A DNA stretch of 64,000 nucleotides from CAYJBH01 sp964369965 (GTDB lineage: Bacteria > Bacillota > Clostridia > Oscillospirales > Ruminococcaceae). The notes under the pieces are model-generated. The model saw only the letters and a list, made by a program, of their open reading frames with translations. It ran no database searches and was not told where the DNA came from. Of the stretch, positions 6,038 through 15,048 are shown in pieces; position 1 is the stretch's first letter; each line of letters begins with the position of its first letter. The DNA lies in NCBI GenBank assembly GCA_964369965.1, contig CAYJGF010000002.1, positions 124,001 through 188,000 on the forward strand, in the 5' to 3' direction. A program made the position numbers and the translations under genes.

Positions 6038-7729
6038 ATGAAGGTTTTACTGTATCTTTGTTTTCCATGTATTATTTTAATGGTTACCACCACCATTGTA
6101 TCGGCTCAACAGGTGACGCCGGAGTATGATTACAGCGAATATTATATCACCGAGACAAAACTCACCGATAATTTAGAAATATATCAATATCTCCCTACCG
6201 ACCCTCCGGAGTATTCACTCCCTAACGAGATAGTGGAGTTGACCAAAATTGAAAAAGGAGATAAATTTTATTTAAATATTGTTTTAATAGACAAACGTCA
6301 ACTGCCGAGGGATATTTTGTCCTCTAAACCTAACTTAATGATAGAGGGAAATACCGATGAAAACGCCTTTACCATAGTAGGGGATGAGCAAATTGTCACC
6401 GGTGAATTTGGAATTTATGATAGGAATTTACACACCTGTATTGTATCTATTCCACTTGAATACAGCGGCTCCGGCAATACAATCAAACTTAAATATTATT
6501 ATGTTTATGACGGTGGTATCCATATACAAGACATTGATGACATTATATTAGACTACACCCTCGACATAGCCGTGCCCTATGAAGAGCCGGATAATGATGA
6601 TAATACCGACAACAACACCGACAATGACACAAACAACAACACCGACAACGACACCAACAATAATGCCGACAATGACACAGATAATAAAGACAATAGCACT
6701 GATGACATCGACGATAAAGATGACACCGCTGACAACGATGATACCAGTGATGATGACGACAATATCAACGTTGACGATGATAGCGACAATACTCCGATAG
6801 TTGAAGAGGTGTTGCCACAATCACCTCCAATAGTATTGTTGCAGAGCATCGATATGGGTGGGGAGAGCCTAATTGCAGGCGAGTCTTTCACCCTCAGTGT
6901 TGTATCAAAAAACCTAAGCACATATTTTGGGCTTGAAAATGTGACAATCACACTCGATCTGCCGGAAGAAATATCGCTCAATCCCGGCACTATGCCAAGC
7001 CAACATGTTGACGCGGTCGCAAAGGGTGGTGAAATAAACACCGTCTTTAACCTCAAGATAAGACCGGGGGAAAAACCGCAGACAGTGACCGTGAAAATTA
7101 TTTATGAAGGTTATTATCGTGACGAGGAGGGCGACCTCGACGACGTCTCTCACACGCATGAGATAATGCTCTCAATCGTGGAACGAGAGCGGTTTTCTAT
7201 CTCCGCCATCACTCTGCCGGAATTTATTGAGTTGGGTAACGATGGTGAAATGGTCGTATCGCTTTTAAATAAAAGCAATTCAAGCGTGAATAATGTAGCC
7301 ATCACGGTTGATACTGGAAATTCGCAGGAAGATTTATTTATGTGGGTGGGAAATCTTGATGCCGGCACCGAGAAAAAAATTGAGATAAAGTTAACACCGG
7401 ATAGTTTAGGGACGTTTGACGGTGTAATTACGGTTTCTTACGAGAACTCACAGACAAATAAGAAGAGTTTATCGGAGGAGTTTTCCATCAATGTTTTGCA
7501 GGCACAGAACAGCACAAGAGTTAAACTCGATGAGTCCGTCGCAGATGAAGTGGAGAACACCAGTTTGCTTTTAAGTGAGGAAACAAAACCGGAGGAGAGC
7601 GTTATATTCAGCTATATATCGATTGCAGCTTTTGCCGGCGGTTCAACCTATGCGGGTACGATGTTTTACAAAAAATTCTCTAAAACTCGGGCAGACAGTA
7701 TAAAAGTTGACAAAACAAAACAAACGTAA
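6038..7729 (+). CDS. secreted membrane-anchored Asp/Asn-rich surface protein
   Basis: A 563-residue exported protein. The signal peptide is the hydrophobic stretch at residues 2-22, with cleavage probable at VSA-QQ. A beta-rich N-terminal domain (25-180) leads into a linker of about 65 residues (185-250) made almost only of Asp, Asn and Thr. After that come two or three domains that look like CARDB/alpha-2-macroglobulin-type Ig folds (PEEISLNPGTMPSQ, SISAITLPEFIELGN, TITVSYENSQTNK). A transmembrane segment near 525-547 and a short basic tail form the anchor; no LPxTG is present. GGAG upstream of 6038 decides the start over an ATG at 6011. Function unknown; probably an extracellular scaffold. 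Confidence 0.75.
   Translation: MKVLLYLCFPCIILMVTTTIVSAQQVTPEYDYSEYYITETKLTDNLEIYQYLPTDPPEYSLPNEIVELTKIEKGDKFYLNIVLIDKRQLPRDILSSKPNLMIEGNTDENAFTIVGDEQIVTGEFGIYDRNLHTCIVSIPLEYSGSGNTIKLKYYYVYDGGIHIQDIDDIILDYTLDIAVPYEEPDNDDNTDNNTDNDTNNNTDNDTNNNADNDTDNKDNSTDDIDDKDDTADNDDTSDDDDNINVDDDSDNTPIVEEVLPQSPPIVLLQSIDMGGESLIAGESFTLSVVSKNLSTYFGLENVTITLDLPEEISLNPGTMPSQHVDAVAKGGEINTVFNLKIRPGEKPQTVTVKIIYEGYYRDEEGDLDDVSHTHEIMLSIVERERFSISAITLPEFIELGNDGEMVVSLLNKSNSSVNNVAITVDTGNSQEDLFMWVGNLDAGTEKKIEIKLTPDSLGTFDGVITVSYENSQTNKKSLSEEFSINVLQAQNSTRVKLDESVADEVENTSLLLSEETKPEESVIFSYISIAAFAGGSTYAGTMFYKKFSKTRADSIKVDKTKQT
6592..6792 (+). repeat. degenerate tandem repeat coding an Asp/Asn/Thr linker
   Basis: About 200 bases built from GAC/AAC/ACC-type codons, with near-repeats of a unit reading Asp-Asn-Asp-Thr-Asn-Asn-Asn-Thr. 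The first half is regular and the second half drifts to Asp-Asp. Such tracts can change length by slippage and may bind calcium. Confidence 0.7.
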
Positions 7730-7735
7730 TATAAT
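7707..7735 (+). promoter_or_regulatory. consensus sigma-A promoter for alaS
   Basis: TTGACA (7707-7712), 17 bases, TATAAT (7730-7735): a full consensus match. The -35 and spacer lie inside the last codons of the surface protein gene. The leader to the alaS start is only about 35 bases, too short for a T-box. Confidence 0.75.
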
Positions 7736-7777
7736 TATAGCGTTGGAATTTCCCTATTGAAAGGAATAAACACTATA

Positions 7778-10414
7778 ATGCAATGGATTGGTTTAAATGA
7801 ACTGCGTGAGCGGTTTTTAGGTTATTTTGAACAGCGCGGGCACCACCGTTTTAACAGTTTTTCTCTCGTCCCGGCGCAGGACAAAAGTTTGTTATTGATA
7901 AATTCCGGTATGGCTCCGCTAAAAAAGTACTTTCTCGGGCAGGAGCGGGTCCCGGGGGATGTAGCTACGTCCTGCCAAAAATGCATCCGCACTCCCGATA
8001 TCGAGAGGGTGGGGATAACCTCGCGTCACGGCACTTTTTTTGAGATGCTCGGCAACTTTTCCTTTGCCTCATACTTTAAGAGGGAGGCGATGGGTTATGC
8101 TCTTGAATTTTTGACAAAGGAGCTTGAAATCCCCCTTGATTTGCTTTATTTTTCGGTCTATCTCGAAGATGATGAGGCATATGAAATCTGGACAACGGAG
8201 CTAAACATCCCCGAAAGTCACATGGTGCGTTTTGGTAAGGAGGATAATTTTTGGGAGATAGGCGCAGGTCCATGCGGTCCGTGTAGTGAGATTTATTTTG
8301 ACAGGGGAGAAACATATGGCTGTGGCTCCCCCGACTGCAAGGTTGGGTGTGAATGTGATAGGTATATTGAAATTTGGAATCTTGTTTTCACCCAGTATAT
8401 CTCGGACGGTAAGGGCAATTATGAGAAGATGGAGCATGGCAACATCGACACCGGCATGGGGTTGGAGCGTCTTGCCTGTGTAATTCAGGGCGTCGACAAT
8501 CTTTTTGAGGTGGATACCGTTCGAGCAATCATCACAAAGATAGAGCAACTCTCGAATTATAAATACAAAAATGATACACAAAAGGATATTTCCGTTCGAG
8601 TGATAACCGATCATATTCGTAGTACCGTCTTTTTGGTGGGTGACGGTGTGCTCCCCGGCAATGAGGGGCGAGGTTATGTTTTGCGTCGCCTTTTGCGCCG
8701 TGCGGCTCGACACGGTCGATTGCTCGGTATAAAGGGAGCTTTTTTGCAACAGTTATGCGAACTTGTTATATCGCTCAACGCCGAAAGTTATCCCGAGCTT
8801 AATGAGAATGCGCAGTACATAAAAAAGGTAATATCTGTCGAGGAGGAGCGGTTTGCAAAGACAATCGACTCCGGCTCTTCACTGCTTTTTGCCGAGATTG
8901 AAAAGGTGATTAAATCCGGCGGTAATATCCTCGGTGGGGATGTGGCCTTTAAATTGAGCGACACCTTTGGGTTTCCCCTTGATCTCACAAAAGAAATATT
9001 GTCGGAGCAGGGTTTAAATGTCGATGAGGTGGAGTTTAAAAGGTTTTTGCAGGTTCAAAAGGATACGGCACGCAGCGCAAGGGCGAAACAGGGTGGTGTG
9101 AGTTGGTCGGATGAGATTTTTTCCGAGAAGAATTTGCCCTCAACCGAGTTTTGCGGTTACAGCGAGCTTACCGCCGAGGTGAAGATGCTTGCAATTGCAT
9201 ATGAGGGGCAGTTGACCGACATGGTCAGTGTCGATGATGAACCTAAAGAGGACATAGGTTTTATTCTCGACAAGACAACTTTTTATGCCGAGGGTGGCGG
9301 CGAAGTTGGTGATACAGGCATTTTGTACGGCTCCGGTGTAGAAGTTGAGGTAACAGATACCGTCAAGATTTCGGGTGGATTGTACCTACACAAAGCACGA
9401 TTAATTGAGGGTCGGATATTTGAGGGGATGGCATTGACCGCATCGGTCAACAAGCGACGACGGGAGGCAATAAAACGCAATCACACCGCGGCACATCTTC
9501 TGCAAAAGGCACTTATCGAAACGCTCGGTGACCACGTGCATCAGGCAGGCTCGTTCGTGGACGATACACGGGTCAGATTTGATTTTACCCACTTTTCACA
9601 GATGACAGCCGATGAGATTAAAAAAGTCGAAGAGGATGTCAATCGTGCTATTTTTGATAATCTTGATGTCAAAGCAGATTTATTGCCCATTGAGGAGGCA
9701 AAAACCCTCGGTGCACAGGCACTTTTTGGCGAAAAATACGGCGATGTGGTGCGAGTGATCTCGGTGACGGGCAATTCCGTCGAATTTTGCGGTGGATGTC
9801 ATGTAAATAATACCTCGCAGATAGGTTGTTTTAAAATTTTATCAGAGGGGTCGGTCGCCGCCGGAGTGCGTCGAATTGAGGGCACGACCGGCATAGGCGT
9901 TCTGACCCACCTTGGCGAGCGTGAAGAACTGCTGGGGCGTTGTCAAGGGCTTACTAAACTCAACAGTCCGATAGAACTACCGGCGAGAATTTCCTCCCTT
10001 ATCAGCGAGAATAAGGAGAAAGAAGTTACCATTAATTCCCTAAAAAATGCCGCGGCGGAAATGCAATTGACCGCAGTAGTCAACAGTGCTTCGCATATAA
10101 AAGGAATAACCCTTTTTGCCGGACTGTTAAAGGATGTTGATGCAGGAACTTTACGAGAATGCAGTGCAAAACTTAAAAACAAATCCAACGATGCTGTGGT
10201 TCTTCTTATCGGACAAAACGACGATAAGATCTCTATCGTTGCGGCATGTTCAAAAGGTGCTGTTGACAACGGTTTTTCCGCCGGTACGATAATTAAGTCA
10301 ATAACCGCAAAATATGGCGGAAGTGGTGGCGGTAAACCGGACTTTGCCATGGGCGGATTAAAAGACCCGTCCTGCACCCAAAATGTTATGGACAATATCA
10401 GCAGTTTTATCTAA
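7778..10414 (+). CDS. alaS: alanyl-tRNA synthetase
   Basis: An 878-residue class II synthetase that charges tRNA-Ala. The start MQWIGLNELRERF is the standard AlaRS N-terminus and chooses ATG 7778 over a TTG at 7757. The aminoacylation domain carries LLINSGMAPLK and GDGVLPGNEGRGYVLRRLLR. The editing domain has His568-x3-His572 (HTAAH) and Cys670-x3-His (CGGCH), the zinc-binding set that removes Ser and Gly from mischarged tRNA. The C-Ala domain ends with YGGSGGGKPDFAMGG. The length is normal. Three copies of the TTGACC palindrome family (9212, 9434, 10067) lie in the editing and C-terminal parts. It begins a tight cluster with hinT, a phosphoribosyltransferase, comEC, holA and rnmV. Confidence 0.97.
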   Translation: MQWIGLNELRERFLGYFEQRGHHRFNSFSLVPAQDKSLLLINSGMAPLKKYFLGQERVPGDVATSCQKCIRTPDIERVGITSRHGTFFEMLGNFSFASYFKREAMGYALEFLTKELEIPLDLLYFSVYLEDDEAYEIWTTELNIPESHMVRFGKEDNFWEIGAGPCGPCSEIYFDRGETYGCGSPDCKVGCECDRYIEIWNLVFTQYISDGKGNYEKMEHGNIDTGMGLERLACVIQGVDNLFEVDTVRAIITKIEQLSNYKYKNDTQKDISVRVITDHIRSTVFLVGDGVLPGNEGRGYVLRRLLRRAARHGRLLGIKGAFLQQLCELVISLNAESYPELNENAQYIKKVISVEEERFAKTIDSGSSLLFAEIEKVIKSGGNILGGDVAFKLSDTFGFPLDLTKEILSEQGLNVDEVEFKRFLQVQKDTARSARAKQGGVSWSDEIFSEKNLPSTEFCGYSELTAEVKMLAIAYEGQLTDMVSVDDEPKEDIGFILDKTTFYAEGGGEVGDTGILYGSGVEVEVTDTVKISGGLYLHKARLIEGRIFEGMALTASVNKRRREAIKRNHTAAHLLQKALIETLGDHVHQAGSFVDDTRVRFDFTHFSQMTADEIKKVEEDVNRAIFDNLDVKADLLPIEEAKTLGAQALFGEKYGDVVRVISVTGNSVEFCGGCHVNNTSQIGCFKILSEGSVAAGVRRIEGTTGIGVLTHLGEREELLGRCQGLTKLNSPIELPARISSLISENKEKEVTINSLKNAAAEMQLTAVVNSASHIKGITLFAGLLKDVDAGTLRECSAKLKNKSNDAVVLLIGQNDDKISIVAACSKGAVDNGFSAGTIIKSITAKYGGSGGGKPDFAMGGLKDPSCTQNVMDNISSFI
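9212..9228. repeat. TTGACC-N5-GGTCAA palindrome, one mismatch
   Basis: Spacer gacat, last base G, in alaS. Confidence 0.6.
9434..9450. repeat. TTGACC-N5-GGTCAA palindrome, exact
   Basis: Exact copy, spacer gcatc, in alaS; read as Leu-Thr-Ala-Ser-Val-Asn just before the editing-site HTAAH. Confidence 0.85.
10067..10083. repeat. TTGACC-N5-GGTCAA palindrome, one mismatch
   Basis: Spacer gcagt, right arm AGTCAA, in the alaS C-terminal region (Leu-Thr-Ala-Val-Val-Asn). Confidence 0.6.
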
Positions 10415-10425
10415 GGAGAGGTGAC

Positions 10426-10761
10426 ATGAGCTGTCTTTTTTGTGAGATTATTAACGGCAACATTAACAGCGAAAAAATTTTTGAAGATGATCGATTTATT
10501 GTTATCAAGGACATTTCGCCCATAGCACCTATTCATTTTTTAATCATGCCTAAAGAGCATATGGACAATGCAGAGATGCTTGAAAACCAACCCGAGATCG
10601 CCGCCGGAATTTTTTCGGTAGCGAAACAGGTCGCAGATGCACAGGGTATGGAAAACGGTTATCGGTTAGTGACAAATAAAGGCGCCTACGGTGGGCAGTC
10701 GGTCGAGCATCTCCACTTTCATCTTTTAGGCGGGAAAAAGCTCGATTGGCAAAAGTTATAG
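10426..10761 (+). CDS. hinT: HIT family nucleotide hydrolase (HinT-like)
   Basis: A 111-residue histidine-triad protein. The C-terminal HLHFHLLGG is the catalytic HxHxHxx motif, with a typical start CLFCEIINGNI. HinT enzymes hydrolyse adenosine 5'-phosphoramidates and aminoacyl-adenylates; being next to an aminoacyl-tRNA synthetase fits clean-up of leaked adenylates, though that is inference. AGGAGAGG just before the ATG is a strong ribosome binding site. It is 11 bases after alaS. Confidence 0.93.
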   Translation: MSCLFCEIINGNINSEKIFEDDRFIVIKDISPIAPIHFLIMPKEHMDNAEMLENQPEIAAGIFSVAKQVADAQGMENGYRLVTNKGAYGGQSVEHLHFHLLGGKKLDWQKL

Positions 10762-10783
10762 AATTATCAAAAGTGAGGGATAA

Positions 10784-11320
10784 ATGCAGTATTATGAGAT
10801 TGAAATTGCCGGATTAAAGCGCCGACTACCCATTTGCAGAATTTCGCCCAACCTATCAATTGCCGGATTTATTATGTTTAATGATGTGGAATTAACGGTG
10901 GCGTCGGCAAAAGGGATAATTGAAAAATCCCCGGATTTTGATGTTATCATCACTCCGGAGGCAAAAAGTATTCCGCTCGCCTACGAGATGTCAAAACAAT
11001 CAGGCAAACCATATCTTGTTGCAAGAAAAGGTCCCAAGCTGTATATGGTAGAGCCTAAGTCCTTTAAAGTTAAAAGCATAACCACCACCAAAGAACAAGA
11101 GCTTGTTATGGGGCAGGAGGAGTTCGCGCTTATTAAGGACAAACGTGTTCTTTTGGTGGATGACGTAATCAGCACCGGCAAAACATTTGACACGCTTGAA
11201 GAAATGGTTATATATGCCGGCGGAACGGTTTGCGGACGATGCGCTGTGCTGGCAGAGGGCGACGCTCAGGGACGTGATGATATAATCTATCTTCAAGATC
11301 TGCCGCTTATAATGGATTGA
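10784..11320 (+). CDS. type I phosphoribosyltransferase (adenine PRT-like)
   Basis: A 178-residue protein with the PRPP-binding loop VLLVDDVISTGKTF near residues 124-137 and the flanking GGTVCGRCAVLAEG strand. The N-terminal half (RISPNLSIAGFIMFNDVELT) matches the branch of adenine phosphoribosyltransferase-like proteins common in Firmicutes. It probably joins a purine base to PRPP for salvage; base specificity cannot be fixed from sequence. It is 22 bases after hinT with GAGGGA before the ATG. Confidence 0.85.
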   Translation: MQYYEIEIAGLKRRLPICRISPNLSIAGFIMFNDVELTVASAKGIIEKSPDFDVIITPEAKSIPLAYEMSKQSGKPYLVARKGPKLYMVEPKSFKVKSITTTKEQELVMGQEEFALIKDKRVLLVDDVISTGKTFDTLEEMVIYAGGTVCGRCAVLAEGDAQGRDDIIYLQDLPLIMD

Positions 11321-11348
11321 TTTTATCCTAAATCAGGTAGGGAATACC

Positions 11349-13385
11349 ATGCGCAGACCGCTTGCTTATATTGGGTTTAGTTTTCTTTTTTCGCTGATGA
11401 TTGCCATCTTGACCGACATCGGCGTGTTTATCCTGTTTATGTTGATAGGTCTCTTGTTTGCAACCTCAGCTTTTTTGTATACCCGTAGACCGGTTACCTC
11501 GTTGACCATACTGGTCATTGCGATCTCTGCTTTGACCGCACAACTTTATCTTACGACATTTAATGCATTTATTGCTGATATTGACGATGTTCCGCTCGGC
11601 AACCATAGTCTTGTCGGAATTGTAAGAGATAAAGACACTTCCTATTCAACAAATGAAATTGAAGTGCGAATAACCTCCTGCGAATCATTGCAAAACAATA
11701 AAATTATCAAAATTTCAGGCTCGCCCACGGTTGAGATAGGGGATAAGATATCCTGCAATGTTCAGGTTGTGACCGATGTGGTCAATAGTACCGATGACTA
11801 CCAAGACGGCGTTTTTATTAACGCAGTTTATATCGATGGGCTGAGGGTTCTATCGAGTGGTCACGGATTGGAAATATTTTTTATTCAGCTCCAATCGGAA
11901 TTGACCAAAATAGTCAATGAATACCTTGAGCCGGATATTGCAGGGGTCGCGGCGGCACTTGTCTACGGTGATCGCAGTGGGTTGCAATACTCAATATTGA
12001 GCGATTTTTCCCGTTCCGGACTCTCACACATTTTGGTTGTGTCGGGTCTTCACCTATCCATTCTATCCGCGATATTACTCCCTGTATTTAAGAAATTGTT
12101 CCGTAAAAAGGTGTTGGTGTATTCTGCACTTATACTTTTTGTAATTTTTTATACTCTGCTCTGCGGTGTTAAATTGTCGGTTTTACGGGCGGCATTTGTG
12201 GTTATAATGATTGCGATATCGAATATTATATCACGACGCGCGGACACATACTCCTCACTCGGGCTCGGTGCCCTATTGATTACGCTATCTAATCCATACA
12301 GCAGTATCGACCTTTCGCTTTTGTTGTCGCTATTTGCCACCATCGGTATACTGTTTGGCAACGACCTATTTCAACCTATTTCATCGCGCATAAGAGCGTT
12401 CAACAGACAACTTGCATGGCTTGTATCCGCGACGCTCACCACCTGTCTCGCTATCGTCGCGACCATACCGATTTTTGCCGCTATTGAGGGTGGTTTTTCA
12501 CTGCTCGCTGTGCCTGCAAATATACTCACCGCAACACTTATACCGTTTATTATTGCTTTGCTATTGGTTGGACTGTTGCTCGGCGGATTGGGTGTTACAC
12601 CCCTTGCAGAGGTCGCTTTTACCTTTGCAGAAGCTCTTATAAACTTCATTTTGACCGTCGCGCACGCTATAGCCGATATTGATTGGCAATACATAAATTT
12701 TGTCGGGACTCATTCATTTGTTTTGCTAATAATTGCATTTTCGGTCGGATTTGTAACATTTTTAAATGACCGACCTTATTATGCAGTTATTTCCGGTGTA
12801 ATAATCGTTTTATTTGGCGCTTTCTCCTACAGTTTATTAGATTATAATACTATATATCTCTCCATTGTAGGTGAAACGTTGAACCCTGTGGTTGTTGTGA
12901 CGAAAAATGATGTTGCCGCAGTTATATATCATGCATCAAAGGGCAACAATGATTCTGTTTTAGATTATCTTAACACGCGAAATATTGACAATATTGAGAG
13001 CATAATTGATATCAGTCATACCGAATCAACACTTGCGATTGATGCAGACAATATATATAAATTTAATGAAAGTGATGATTATGTTAAATCATTGACCATA
13101 CTGGACAACGTCAATGTTGAGCTACGTAAGCAGGATAATTCTAATGTGTGCCTGCTGAATGCTGGCGGTGTTAAGGTCTCTATAGGTAGCGGAGAGTGTG
13201 ATTATAACGATTACCCGATACAAAATCTTGTGATTGCCGGCTCAGCTGATATACATTCCCCTCATTCGGAATACATTTTTGCGAGAAAACCATCGGTAAT
13301 AAAATCACCGAAAGTTGAAAAATTGCTACCGCTTGAATTTAGTGGATTTTGGATCAGACCATATCATTCCTATATTTTATTGTGA
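11349..13385 (+). CDS. comEC: ComEC/Rec2-type DNA uptake channel with degenerate C-terminal domain
   Basis: A 678-residue polytopic membrane protein. Residues 1-60 hold two helices, followed by an OB-like extracellular domain, then the competence domain from about 195 with AALVYGDRSGL, HILVVSGLHLSILSA and KLSVLRAAFVVIMI, and about eight further helices. In naturally competent bacteria it passes single-stranded DNA across the membrane. The region after about 500 aligns in position with the usual metallo-beta-lactamase domain (IYLSIVGETLNPVVVV) but has no HxHxDH or other metal ligands. Several copies of the TTGACC palindrome family lie here. It follows the phosphoribosyltransferase by 28 bases and precedes holA, the order often seen in Firmicutes. 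Confidence 0.87.
   Translation: MRRPLAYIGFSFLFSLMIAILTDIGVFILFMLIGLLFATSAFLYTRRPVTSLTILVIAISALTAQLYLTTFNAFIADIDDVPLGNHSLVGIVRDKDTSYSTNEIEVRITSCESLQNNKIIKISGSPTVEIGDKISCNVQVVTDVVNSTDDYQDGVFINAVYIDGLRVLSSGHGLEIFFIQLQSELTKIVNEYLEPDIAGVAAALVYGDRSGLQYSILSDFSRSGLSHILVVSGLHLSILSAILLPVFKKLFRKKVLVYSALILFVIFYTLLCGVKLSVLRAAFVVIMIAISNIISRRADTYSSLGLGALLITLSNPYSSIDLSLLLSLFATIGILFGNDLFQPISSRIRAFNRQLAWLVSATLTTCLAIVATIPIFAAIEGGFSLLAVPANILTATLIPFIIALLLVGLLLGGLGVTPLAEVAFTFAEALINFILTVAHAIADIDWQYINFVGTHSFVLLIIAFSVGFVTFLNDRPYYAVISGVIIVLFGAFSYSLLDYNTIYLSIVGETLNPVVVVTKNDVAAVIYHASKGNNDSVLDYLNTRNIDNIESIIDISHTESTLAIDADNIYKFNESDDYVKSLTILDNVNVELRKQDNSNVCLLNAGGVKVSIGSGECDYNDYPIQNLVIAGSADIHSPHSEYIFARKPSVIKSPKVEKLLPLEFSGFWIRPYHSYILL
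11502..11518. repeat. TTGACC-N5-GGTCAA palindrome, one mismatch
   Basis: Spacer atact, last base T, in the second transmembrane segment of comEC (Leu-Thr-Ile-Leu-Val-Ile). Confidence 0.6.
11769..11785. repeat. TTGACC-N5-GGTCAA palindrome, one mismatch
   Basis: Left arm GTGACC, spacer gatgt, in comEC (Val-Thr-Asp-Val-Val-Asn). Confidence 0.6.
11901..11917. repeat. TTGACC-N5-GGTCAA palindrome, one mismatch
   Basis: Spacer aaaat, right arm AGTCAA, in comEC (Leu-Thr-Lys-Ile-Val-Asn). Confidence 0.6.
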
Positions 13386-13400
13386 TTATAAAGGAGAAAG

Positions 13401-14402
13401 ATGCCCCGACTTTTATCAAAGGAACACTCGGAAGATTTTATTTTATACACAGCGCAGGACTTAGCACTTTTGCGGTTGGCTCAAGCGGAGTTCATCAAAC
13501 AATATCAGGGCATTGATATTGAACAGTTTGAACAGCAGGAGTTAGACCTCGGCGAGTTTTTCACCGCACTCGGCACGATAAATTTTTTTGCGGAAAAACG
13601 AATTATAACGCTGCGAATTGATGACATTGCAAAAATTAATGATCAGGATTTTAGCGAACTATGCTCCGCTATTGAGACTGCCGAGGGGTGTAGGGTTGTT
13701 GTCTTTTTATTTTTTGGTGACAAATATTCCTCCGAGGGGAAACAGGCGAAATCTCTCAAAAAATTGTTTTTGACCATAGGGGTAAATAAACACCTCGAGC
13801 CATTAAAAGGGGAGGGGATAAAAAAGTTTATCCGCTCAACGACCGAATCGCTCGGTTGTGAGATAGAGCCGCAGGCGATTGACCTGCTTATAACTAAATT
13901 TGACAGAGATATTATTCTTTTGGAAAAGGAGATAGAGAAGGTCGCGGCTTATTCCGATTATAGTAAAATCACGGTAGAGGACGTTGAGGCTATATCGACC
14001 ACCGTTCTATCGGCAGATATCTTCTCGCTTGTCAATCTTTTGGTATCGGGTAACTCGCGTGAGTGTTTTTCTCGCCTTTCGATATTGCTTGAACAGGGCA
14101 ATGAGCCGATTGCGATCCTCGCCGCAATAACGGGATCTTTTTTTGACATGTATTCTGTCGGTGTAGGGTATGCCGCAGGGAAGAAACACGGTGAAGTGTT
14201 TAAAGAGCTTGGCTATAAAGGCAACGACTATCGTTTAAAAAAGGCACTGGAGGTCAGCTCACGGCTCAAAAGAGGGAAATTGTCAAAAATATTGCGCCTT
14301 TTGCTGGAGGCAGACATCAAATTAAAATCCACTTCAGCAGAGCGTGACACAACCCTCTATCGTTATCTAATCGGTGTGAGTAATATCATAGAGGCGAGAT
14401 GA
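13401..14402 (+). CDS. holA: DNA polymerase III delta subunit
   Basis: A 333-residue protein with the HolA layout: an N-terminal AAA+-like domain (YTAQDLALLRLAQAEFIKQY, FFAEKRIITLR, VVVFLFFGDK), a middle helical lid (LGCEIEPQAIDLLITKFDRDIILLEKEIEK) and a C-terminal collar (SADIFSLVNLLVSGN, AILAAITGSFFDMY, LLLEADIKLKS). Delta opens the beta clamp in the clamp loader. It follows comEC by 15 bases with AAGGAG before the ATG and overlaps rnmV by 4 bases (ATGA), so the two are translationally coupled. Confidence 0.93.
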   Translation: MPRLLSKEHSEDFILYTAQDLALLRLAQAEFIKQYQGIDIEQFEQQELDLGEFFTALGTINFFAEKRIITLRIDDIAKINDQDFSELCSAIETAEGCRVVVFLFFGDKYSSEGKQAKSLKKLFLTIGVNKHLEPLKGEGIKKFIRSTTESLGCEIEPQAIDLLITKFDRDIILLEKEIEKVAAYSDYSKITVEDVEAISTTVLSADIFSLVNLLVSGNSRECFSRLSILLEQGNEPIAILAAITGSFFDMYSVGVGYAAGKKHGEVFKELGYKGNDYRLKKALEVSSRLKRGKLSKILRLLLEADIKLKSTSAERDTTLYRYLIGVSNIIEAR

Positions 14403-14980
14403 TGGAAAAAATATCAATCTCGGAGGCAATCGTGGTGGAAGGTCACTACGATGTCGTTGCGATGTCGGAAATTGCAGATACTCAAATTGTAGCGACAAAC
14501 GGTTTTGGAGTATTTAAAGATAAAGAGTTGCAGACACTCATACGTGAGCTTGCGGCACGTCGGGGGGTAATTATTATGACCGACAGTGACACCGCCGGCT
14601 TTAAAATCCGTGCCTTTGTTGCGCAAATGTTGCCACCACAGCAGGTGAAACACATATATATTCCGGAAATTGACGGGAAAGAGCGACGCAAAGACACCCC
14701 CTCAAAATCACAATTATTGGGGGTTGAGGGGATGAATAGAGCGTTGTTGAAAAAATTGCTTCTGTCTACATCAACGGCGTGCGATAAAAAGGGTGAAAAT
14801 TTTAACCACGCTCTTTTTTATTCCCTCGGATTAAGCGGCTCGCCGGATAGCGCCAAAAAACGCAGGGCAATTCTAACTCATCTCGGTCTCCCCACACGGC
14901 TATCCACCGGCGCGATGATTAAACTCCTCCCGGCGTTGATAACCTGCGAGGAGCTGGAGATTTTGTCGAAAGAAATATAG
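14399..14980 (+). CDS. rnmV: ribonuclease M5
   Basis: A 193-residue protein with an N-terminal Toprim domain: catalytic Glu in AIVVEGHYDVVA, the strand VATNGFGVFKD, and the DxD motif in IIMTDSDTAGFKIR. The C-terminal half (KSQLLGVEGMN, then helical SLGLSGSPDSAKKRR) is typical of RnmV, which matures 5S rRNA precursors in Firmicutes. Two adjacent ATG codons lie at 14399 and 14402; either could start. It is the last gene of the alaS cluster, ending before a strong terminator. Confidence 0.92.
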   Translation: MMEKISISEAIVVEGHYDVVAMSEIADTQIVATNGFGVFKDKELQTLIRELAARRGVIIMTDSDTAGFKIRAFVAQMLPPQQVKHIYIPEIDGKERRKDTPSKSQLLGVEGMNRALLKKLLLSTSTACDKKGENFNHALFYSLGLSGSPDSAKKRRAILTHLGLPTRLSTGAMIKLLPALITCEELEILSKEI

Positions 14981-14991
14981 CTTACATCAAT

Positions 14992-15030
14992 AAAAAAGCC
15001 GCTGATGATTTTCTCATTAGCGGCTTTTTA
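14992..15030. terminator. bidirectional Rho-independent terminator
   Basis: GCCGCTGATGA and TCATTAGCGGC pair over 11 positions (one G-U) around a short T-rich loop. There is an A-run before and a T-run after, so it works on both strands. It separates rnmV (plus) from the SGNH hydrolase gene (minus). Confidence 0.92.
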
Positions 15031-15048
15031 TATAATTATTTAATTATA

